Below are positions 9,598-15,607 of a stretch of 16,489 nt of DNA, piece by piece (position 1 is the first letter of the stretch; the number at the start of each line of letters is the position of its first letter). A model generated the notes under the pieces. It made no database searches, was not told where the DNA came from, and saw nothing but the letters and a program-made list of their open reading frames with translations. The position numbers and the translations under genes were made by a program. The DNA comes from an uncultured bacterium (lineage in GTDB: Bacteria; Patescibacteriota; Gracilibacteria; Absconditabacterales; Absconditicoccaceae): contig CAJAPL010000113.1 of NCBI GenBank assembly GCA_903943625.1, positions 1 to 16,489 on the forward strand. Reading direction: 5' to 3'.

Positions 9598-9942
9598 TTA
9601 TTTTTTTACAATCATGTTCTTTCTGAGTTTTGATCTAGATCGCCCAGAAATCGGTATTGATACCATTTCGGATCCTCACGAGGGGGTCTTGATGTATCTA
9701 TATCAGTCTGGATCTATTCTCATCCTTGTCTCTCGACAGATTTTTCTTCATCTCAAAAACCAGCTATAAGTAGCTCATCTAGGATTGGTATATACTCATA
9801 CGACACCAAGCTCTTTTGCTTCTACTATATCAAGTTTTCTTTTGGGATATTCAAATCTCTTCAAGCCCTTTGTTCTAGCAGCTTGTTTTTGTTGTTGAGA
9901 TTTCTTCTTTGCTATTCATTGTTTATTAGTTCTGGATGCCAT
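9598..9942 (-). CDS. Small strongly basic protein, unknown function
   Basis: I do not recognise this 114-aa protein. It is very rich in Lys, Arg and Gln throughout, especially in the first 36 residues (IAKKKSQQQKQAARTKGLKR), and has no membrane segment. A central stretch with aromatic and arginine residues (YTNPRGATYSWFLRGRKICR) and DPDGYRYIK look like folded-domain sequence. Seven glycines are TGA, including those in NPRG and LRGR, which supports real coding. It has its own promoter and terminator, so it is probably transcribed alone. The charge suggests binding to nucleic acid or the ribosome, but this is inference. The ATG at 9942 is the first in-frame start after the predicted promoter. 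Confidence 0.8.
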
Positions 9943-9975
9943 TTTTATAAATTTACTATTTTAAATAGGACCACA

Positions 9976-10003
9976 AATATAATTAAAACCTGACTAAATT
10001 CAA
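9976..10003 (-). promoter_or_regulatory. Promoter for the basic 114-aa protein gene
   Basis: On the minus strand TTGAAT (10003-9998), a 16-bp spacer and TATATT (9981-9976) match a sigma-70 promoter. The -35 box lies inside the terminator hairpin of the upstream gene. Confidence 0.5.
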
Positions 10004-10020
10004 GATTTTGATTTTAGTCA
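9985..10020 (-). terminator. Hairpin terminator overlapping the CARDB-protein stop codon
   Basis: A 13-bp stem with one mismatch (9991-10003 with 10008-10020) and a GATT loop is followed on the minus strand by GGTTTTAA. The TAA stop (10016-10014) lies in its first arm. On the plus strand it is followed by five T, so it could also stop plus-strand transcripts. Confidence 0.65.
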
Positions 10021-11603
10021 TTTTTATAACTAAACGTTACTATATTGTTTGTTTTTGATGCCTCGGGGAAACTAGGGTCTTCCATGCTTGAGCAAGTTAC
10101 TACATCGATATCATTTCAAGCGTACTGAGATAAATCAATTGTTGCCGTATAAGATTCTCCTACCGCTAAAACATTCTTATTCCCTTGATAAGAATGAAAA
10201 ACATTATCAAATGCTAAAATATTCCAATCTATTCAATCTTTATATAATACGCATGAAACGCGGGCAAATTCACTTAATGAAATTTGATTGTTTCATACAT
10301 TTTTTATCATTAAAACAATTTTTTTACTTACTCTATTTATTTCTAAAACGCTAAGCCCTAAATCAGCCAATCATGAGTTTTTCTCAAGTAAATCAAATGA
10401 GAAACTATAAGAATTATTTTTAATGTTAATGTCATTTTTTACTCAAGCGACACAAGACATCGTCTTTGAGTAACTTTTATTGTAGAAATTTGAAATTAAG
10501 CCACTATTAATAAAAGTTGCAGATTCTCATGCTTTTATAGACTGATTGGGCAATCTATTGAAAATAATTGTTTGTCATATTGCTTCCGTATAATCTTCAC
10601 ATATAAATGTGATATCTCAATTAAAATTCATATTGCCTATGTTTTTTATTGTTGATTGCACACTAAAGTTATCTTTATATAAACTAGGATTTTCGCCATT
10701 TGTGCTCATTCTTTGTATAATTAAATCAAAGCCATTAAATGAACTTTGGTTTCAAGTACTAGGAAGTATAGGATCCCCGCTTGTTGGGTTTACATCAAAT
10801 TTAAAGTTTTTATAATTATTTTTATCGTTGTCTTCATGCGCGACTTTTGATGACAGCTGAATAGAACAATTTACAGTATAATCGTCTTGAACACTTGTAA
10901 ATGGAATAAGAAAATTATCTTCATTGGCTATTAAATTTAAATTTAATGTCCCATTGTTTTTTAATATTCAATTCTTGATCTCATAATTTAAAAGCCTACC
11001 TTTGGCACTAGAACAATAAAGTACTCACTTTGTATCTTTAGAAAAACTTATAGATTTTCATAGATTTTTAATAACCGCAGTTATATAAAATTTTTCATCT
11101 CATACCTTGGGGGATGGGAAATTTCTATTTAATCAAATAGACTTTATAGTCAGATCTCGTTTTGTAATATCTGTTGGATTAGGATCTTGGATTGGGCTGT
11201 CTACGCTCTTAAATACAAAAAAATTATTCTTCTCGTTGGTCTCTGGTATTTTATTTTCCACATCTAAATTACAAGACACTGGCAAGACAGATTCTTTAAC
11301 AACAAATTTTTCTATTCTTATATCATTCATTTTTCATTTATATTGATGTTCTTTAACTACCTTTCCGTTTTTATCCTTGCACCTAACTATAAAATATGTT
11401 TTTGAGCTTTTAAAAACCATTCACCTTCAAATATTTTGTACAAAATATTGTAAATTATAAGTCGTTGTCTGAGTGGCTGTTTTTGAAATATTTGTCCTGG
11501 TCTTGTCAAAAATGAGATCTGGCTTATCTACACTAGCAGCATATACAACAAAACATCACACCAACGATAACAAAAATATTAGCACGGCAAAAGACTTTCT
11601 CAT
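10014..11603 (-). CDS. Secreted protein with four cysteine-paired CARDB-like repeats
   Basis: The 529-aa product has a signal peptide (MRKSFAVLIFLLSLVGCFVV, then YAAS). Cleavage by signal peptidase I after VYA is likely; LVGC also fits a lipobox at Cys17, so lipoprotein processing remains possible. The rest falls into four Ig-like repeats of the CARDB adhesion type. Each has an N-x-G turn (N57, N180, N321, N435), a cysteine 14-18 residues later (C75, C197, C335, C451), a second cysteine near its end (C111, C246, C384, C504) and a closing acidic Asn-Asn motif (ETNEKNN, HEDNDKNN, NDINIKNN, EASKTNN). The pairs probably form one disulfide per repeat. It lies 30 bp after the slipin gene, probably cotranscribed. 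A cell-surface or extracellular binding role is inferred. No membrane anchor or sorting signal is seen at the C-terminus. Confidence 0.85.
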
Positions 11604-11633
11604 TTAAAGGTATTTAATTTGTAAAAAAATTTA

Positions 11634-12395
11634 TTATTTTTCATTCAATTTCTTATTTATGCCTTGTATAGCATTCATTACTTCTATAGGTATCATCCAT
11701 ACTGTTGTATTTGATTGGTCAGAACTTATGTCATTGATTGATTGTAATGTCCTAAGGTGTAAAGCTCATGGAGTAGTAGCAAGCATCTCAGCGGCTTGTT
11801 GAAGATTTTTAGCTGATAAAACTTCTCATTCTGAAGTAATAATTTTTGCTCTTTTTTCTCTCTCTGCCTCAGCTTGTTTTCATATTGTTCTTTTGAGATC
11901 GTCTGGTATATTGATGTCTTTTATTTCTACAGACATCACATCTATTCATCGTGATTCAGATTTTTCGTCAACTATCTTTTTAATCTCTTCACTAGCCTCA
12001 TCTCTCTTGGCTAGTAATTCATCAAGCTCAAACTTTCATACAATATTTCTCATAGTCGTCTGAGCAAATTGAGTCATAGCATAATCAAGATTCTTTACGT
12101 TGATTATAGATCTATCTACTTGGTCCTCTTTTACTCTATAATATATTACAGCATTTATACTGCAGGAAATATTATCTTTTGTCATTGCTTCTTGGCTAGG
12201 TACATCTACGGCCTTTTCTCTAATATCTACGGTGCTTGTCCTTTGGATTATAGGAACTATAAATTTTAGTCCAGGTTTCAATATGCCAGTATATTTACCC
12301 AATGTAAAAACAATTTTCCTCTCATATTGCTTTACAACCTTTATTCAACCCAATAGTACCAAAATAATAATAACCAACAATATATTCCCCAGCAT
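11634..12395 (-). CDS. Slipin / SPFH (band 7) membrane protein
   Basis: Slipins are stomatin-like scaffold proteins that form oligomeric rings or microdomains on membranes and often regulate a protease or channel. The 253-aa product has an N-terminal membrane segment (about residues 2-18), then an SPFH domain with family landmarks: GKYTGILKPGLKFIVPII, VDIREKAVDVPSQEAMTKDN, AVIYYRV, YAMTQFAQTTMRNIVG and GIDVMSVEIKDINIP. A charged coiled coil follows (KQAEAEREKRAKIITSEGE), then the typical end ATTPGALHLRTLQSI. It is full length for the family. The ATG at 12395 sits 23 bp after the stop of the 267-aa membrane protein, so the two are probably one operon. The usual slipin partner NfeD is not beside it. 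Confidence 0.93.
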
Positions 12396-12418
12396 GGTAA
12401 TTTATTTAAAAGATAAAA

Positions 12419-13222
12419 TTATTTTTTAGAATTTTTGAAATAATCCTTCAATACTTTCACTATTATAAATGCGACAATAATTGCAAGTATAATTCGTATG
12501 ATTTTGGATCATCCCAAATTTATATTCATTCACAAATCAAATTTGGGCATACTTAAATTTATTCACCCCCCATCTTCTATAAACATTACAAGCGCAGGTA
12601 CTCATACAAAAAGCAATACCATGACAATACCAAATATTTTTACTTTTTTACGCATATCATCAAATCAGGATTTCAAAAAAACATTAGGATTTTTTGTGAT
12701 GCTATTAAGCGTGTTTTGTGAAAAGTTTATCAATTCACTTATTTCTCATTCTTTTTCTATTACCTCACCTGCTTTTTGAGTAATATCTTCTATGTAATAA
12801 ATTTTTCTATCGTCATTACTTATATGTATTTTTACCGTATCTCATTCCTTTATAAATTGCCTAGCGTATTCCAATAATTTATTTACATCCTCTTGATTTG
12901 GTCACATCCATCTAATTTTAAATCCAGAATCTTTATATGGAAATGTATCACTTTCAAATTCCATTTCTTCGTTTGTTATCGGATTTGTTCATCTTGCAAT
13001 AAAATATCGAGAAATAATTCTTCAAGAATTGTTTTTTCAGCCTGCGTTATATTTTATTTCGCTTACCGTTCACTTGATTTCCCTAGATGGGATTTCTCAA
13101 GATTTTAATTTTTTTATCTTGTTGTTTTTTCTAAAATTAGAAATTACAGAAAAGACAATAATTCAGATAATAATAATTGGGAATAGACTATTAAACATCC
13201 CTCCCCATATACTTTCTTCCAT
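12419..13222 (-). CDS. Membrane protein upstream of slipin, unknown function
   Basis: I do not recognise this 267-aa protein. It has an N-terminal membrane helix (about 11-28), a basic linker, then a soluble domain (about 40-190). The segment REIKGTVSEIKYNAGG, followed by NPITNEEMEFESDTFPY, recalls small beta domains of DUF3592-type membrane proteins, but this is a weak likeness. Two helices follow (about 195-212 and 240-260) around a Gly- and Asn-rich stretch (EDGGGINLSMPKFDLGMNI), and the tail is basic. Many glycines are TGA. It lies between tRNA-Thr and slipin and is probably the first protein gene of that transcript. It may fill the place NfeD takes beside slipins elsewhere. The ATG at 13222 gives a helix close to the N-terminus. 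Confidence 0.82.
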
Positions 13223-13253
13223 AATTTTAATCTAACAATTAAAAATCTGTAAT

Positions 13254-13326
13254 AGCCACGAACCGGGATCGAACCGGCGACCTCACCCTTACCATGGGTG
13301 CACTCTACCTACTGAGCTATCGCGGC
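13254..13326 (-). tRNA. tRNA-Thr (anticodon GGU)
   Basis: The minus strand folds as a 73-nt cloverleaf. The acceptor stem GCCGCGA pairs with TCGTGGC (one G-T pair). It has AGCTCAGTAGGTAGAG in the D-arm, anticodon stem CACCC/GGGTG with loop ATGGTAA (anticodon GGU, reading ACC/ACU), and T-arm CCGG-TTCGATC-CCGG. The discriminator base is U and CCA is not encoded. The next gene on this strand starts 31 bp downstream. Confidence 0.93.
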
Positions 13327-13345
13327 AAATAATTAGTAACTAACT

Positions 13346-13408
13346 TGGGTGCACTCGGACTGTAGCGAAGCGCAATCCCGCCTATGCGGGGTACTGAGCT
13401 ATCGCGAC
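13346..13408 (-). pseudogene. Interrupted copy of the 5' half of tRNA-Thr
   Basis: On the minus strand this begins GTCGCGATAGCTCAGTA (13408-13392), which matches the first 17 bases of tRNA-Thr with one change. After a 35-nt foreign insert it resumes with GAGTGCACCCA (13356-13346), identical to the tRNA up to the anticodon loop, and then matches no more. It has no 3' half and cannot fold as a tRNA. It sits 19 bp upstream of the intact gene, in the same direction. Confidence 0.8.
13357..13391. repeat. GC-rich palindromic insert in the tRNA half copy
   Basis: This 35-nt block is far richer in G+C than its surroundings. It carries two small hairpins, CCCGC-CTAT-GCGGG (13377-13390) and GCG-AAG-CGC (13365-13373), and replaces the four bases TACC of the intact tRNA. 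It looks like a short palindromic repeat element that landed in the D-arm, but no second clear copy is in the window to prove this. Confidence 0.5.
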
Positions 13409-13449
13409 AAATTAAAAAATTATCAATCCAATACTTCGCTTACCCGCAA

Positions 13450-13477
13450 TGTATAATTAATAGCATATAATTTTCAA
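13450..13477 (-). promoter_or_regulatory. Possible promoter for tRNA-Thr and the genes after it
   Basis: On the minus strand TTGAAA (13477-13472), a 16-bp spacer and TATACA (13455-13450) lie upstream of the tRNA half copy. A transcript would pass through the half copy, tRNA-Thr and possibly the membrane protein, slipin and CARDB-protein genes. Confidence 0.4.
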
Positions 13478-13510
13478 ACTTTTAATTACAGTCTTTTGAG
13501 TTACTTAGTA

Positions 13511-13538
13511 TTGACTTTACTTAGTATATATTTATAAG
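13511..13538 (+). promoter_or_regulatory. Promoter for the 12-residue-repeat protein gene
   Basis: TTGACT (13511-13516), a 16-bp spacer and TATAAG (13533-13538) precede the gene at 13595 by about 55 bp. The leader is nearly all A and T, with no ribosome binding site. Confidence 0.45.
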
Positions 13539-13594
13539 ACAATAAATTTAAATATCCTTTTAAATATATTATTTTTATTATTTCCCTACTATCT

Positions 13595-14953
13595 ATGCAT
13601 ACAATAGACTTATGAAGAAACGAGTATCCTAGTACCTTACCGCTAAGATTTTTCGATCAACTAAAAACAGCAATTAAAGAAGAAAAGATAGAACTAGAAG
13701 ATCCATTCTCAATAGTTTTTGCCAAATCATATTCAGATTTGGAGCCAAGAGATATTTTTATGATAGGATCTTTTTTTAAAATTAATTTTGATCAGTTAAA
13801 AAATTACTTCACTCATGACGATGAAAGTTTAACAACCTTTGGAAAATTTGAATCACTCAAGTTATGAAAATGTAAAAAAACTATGGCCGCTACGGCAAAA
13901 GAGATAAAAACAACATTTAAAACTAAACAAGAAGCTAACTTAGATGCAGATAATTTACTAAATAGACAAAAAGAAATTATATTGGATGCATTAGAATCAC
14001 ATATTGACGACTCAAAATTAAAGTATTTAATTGATAATGCCGATACGACTAAGTTACGCCTACTAGTTAATAGAGGCCAATGAGCATCATGATACCAACT
14101 GTTGAGATTTTTAGGAGAAATTTCTCCAGAAAAAACAACATATTTAATTAATCATAGTAATATAGAAAATTTAACATCTGTGATACGAGGGATTAACATA
14201 GATAATTTAATATACTTGTGAGAAAACACACGCATTGAAAACTTATCTTATTTAATCAATTCGACCTGAGGAAATTGCAATAAATTGATTGCCCAACTGC
14301 CTCCAGATGATTTGGTATATTTTATAGATAATGTTGATATAAAGAATTTCTCTTATTTTATAAATAATTTTTATTCTGACTCAGTTATTAGATCAGAACT
14401 TCTATTTAGAGATACAGAACAAACTCGTTTAGCTTATGTTTTAAATAATGTAAACTTAGATAATTTTATTACAATAGCGAAAAATACAAATTTGTGAAAT
14501 CTATCTTACATAATAAATAAATCTATTATAAGCGAGGGTATTACAAAAGATCCCGTGGATTGATTAGATATAGAAAAAGTTGTCTCTTTGATAGCCCACT
14601 GCGAACCATTAATTTTATCAGACATTATAGCACTATCAGATAAAGAAACGATGTTGTATTATATTGAGAACATTAGAACATTCGTATTATCAGAATTAGT
14701 TAATGAGGCAAATAAAGAAAACTTCCTATATGTAATAGCAAACACACAAAAAGAAATTTTTGCTGATTGGATTAAAAATTCTGATAAAGAGAAACGAGAT
14801 TTGATTGGTCTAATAAATTTGACTGAAAAAGAAAAATTGACAACTTACATAAATTCTGGCGGAGCTTATCCACAGGGCAATACTGAAGCTAAAGATTTTG
14901 CATTAGCACTAAACGATAATCTATTCCCAAAAAAATCCTCAAAAGCAAAATAA
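13595..14953 (+). CDS. Protein with 12-residue tandem repeats, unknown function
   Basis: I do not recognise this 452-aa soluble protein. After a head domain (1-95) and a short charged stretch (about 100-135), the body is built from 12-residue units of the form N-L/F-x-Y-L/F/I-I-N-N-x-D/N-I-D/E. Clear units start at residues 180, 192, 204 and 216 (for example NLIYLGENTRIE, NLSYLINSTGGN), at 239 and 251 (DLVYFIDNVDIK, NFSYFINNFYSD) and at 278, 290 and 302 (RLAYVLNNVNLD, NLSYIINKSIIS). Looser ones lie near 141 and 362-390. The tail is polar and basic (PKKSSKAK). No signal peptide or membrane segment is seen. Such a pattern suggests a solenoid, perhaps of paired short helices in 24-residue steps as in leucine-rich-variant repeats, serving as a binding scaffold. 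An internal ATG (13883) was passed over because the upstream frame is coherent coding sequence. Confidence 0.85.
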
Positions 14954-14980
14954 GCTAATTTCTAAAACATTTTATTCATA

Positions 14981-15012
14981 AAAAAAAAGTCCTCCGCAGA
15001 GGGCTTTTTTTT
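14981..15012. terminator. Bidirectional intrinsic terminator
   Basis: A GC-centred stem (AAGTCCTC at 14987-14994 with GAGGGCTT from 14999, one G-T pair, loop CGCA) is flanked by an A-run on the left and a T-run on the right. It can end both the repeat-protein transcript (+) and the convergent 100-aa protein transcript (-). Confidence 0.85.
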
Positions 15013-15032
15013 GTATTTATTAATCTTTTTGC

Positions 15033-15335
15033 CTATTGTCATATTCATGGCATTACTTCAGTATCTATACCTGCGTAGGCCTGAGTTTCAGATCATTCTT
15101 CTTCTACGCTAGCAGCAGCATGGATTTGAGATCATGTGTTCCCAGTTGGATCTACTCTTAGACTATTTGCGAATAGCATCAAAAGTGACATCAATACAAA
15201 TCATATAGAGATTCAAATAGCTAGCTCTTTACCTGCTAATTGTTTAAAAAATCTTCCCAATCGATTCTGGGTTTTTTTCAAGACACGAGTGTGTCTTTTC
15301 AAAGATTTTTTTTGTAAAGTTTTTTTTCCAGCCAT
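15033..15335 (-). CDS. Small single-pass membrane protein, unknown function
   Basis: I do not recognise this 100-aa protein. It has a strongly basic N-terminal third (MAGKKTLQKKSLKRHTRVLK), one membrane helix (about residues 37-58, LAIGISIGFVLMSLLMLFA) and an acidic, Gly- and Ala-containing tail (SVEEEGSETQAYAG). By the positive-inside rule the basic part faces the cytoplasm and the tail is outside. Six glycines are TGA and the stop is TAG. It has a strong promoter of its own and shares a terminator with the convergent repeat-protein gene, so it is transcribed alone. The cytoplasmic lysine- and arginine-rich arm could touch nucleic acid or acidic lipids; that is inference. Confidence 0.8.
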
Positions 15336-15375
15336 TTTTTTACTTTTTATTTTCTAAATATTTGATGTCAATAAT

Positions 15376-15404
15376 ATAGTACCCCAAAATTTTTTTCTTG
15401 TCAA
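15376..15404 (-). promoter_or_regulatory. Promoter for the 100-aa membrane protein gene
   Basis: On the minus strand TTGACA (15404-15399), a 17-bp spacer and TACTAT (15381-15376) make a near-ideal sigma-70-type promoter about 40 bp before the start codon. Confidence 0.6.
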
Positions 15405-15407
15405 AAG

Positions 15408-15431
15408 AAAATTAAAATCTGATTTAATTTT
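15408..15431. repeat. AT-only inverted repeat in the divergent intergenic region
   Basis: AAAATTAAA (15408-15416) and TTTAATTTT (15423-15431) form a perfect 9-bp inverted repeat with a 6-nt spacer. It lies next to the minus-strand -35 box, between two divergent genes, so it could be an operator. The all-AT make-up lowers confidence. The rest of the 15432-15541 gap shows nothing else. Confidence 0.3.
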
Positions 15432-15541
15432 AAAAAAATGCCACTTGTCTTATTTTGTATCTGTATTACAGTATGTTAAAAACATATTATATAATATATT
15501 GTCATTAATGGTTTGTTTGAGCAATAAAGGGCTCTACAAAT

Positions 15542-15569
15542 TTGACAATATTGTTGTTTGGGATAAAAT
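15542..15569 (+). promoter_or_regulatory. Promoter for the acidic PG-binding-like protein gene
   Basis: TTGACA (15542-15547, consensus -35), a 16-bp spacer and TAAAAT (15564-15569) lie about 40 bp before the start codon. Confidence 0.6.
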
Positions 15570-15607
15570 TGTATTCGTATTATATATTTTATTATCAATC
15601 TATAAAA

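Noticed and set aside
12036..12302. An 88-aa minus-strand ORF as a gene of its own
   Set aside because: It is the middle of the slipin gene, cut at a TGA glycine under the standard code.
13346..13408. The tRNA-like stretch as a second functional tRNA or a tRNA with an intron
   Set aside because: It has no anticodon loop, T-arm or 3' acceptor strand, and the insert lies in the D-arm where introns are not expected.
13883..14083. Start of the repeat protein at the ATG at 13883
   Set aside because: With TGA as Gly the frame is open back to 13595 and encodes coherent sequence with a promoter at a sensible distance.
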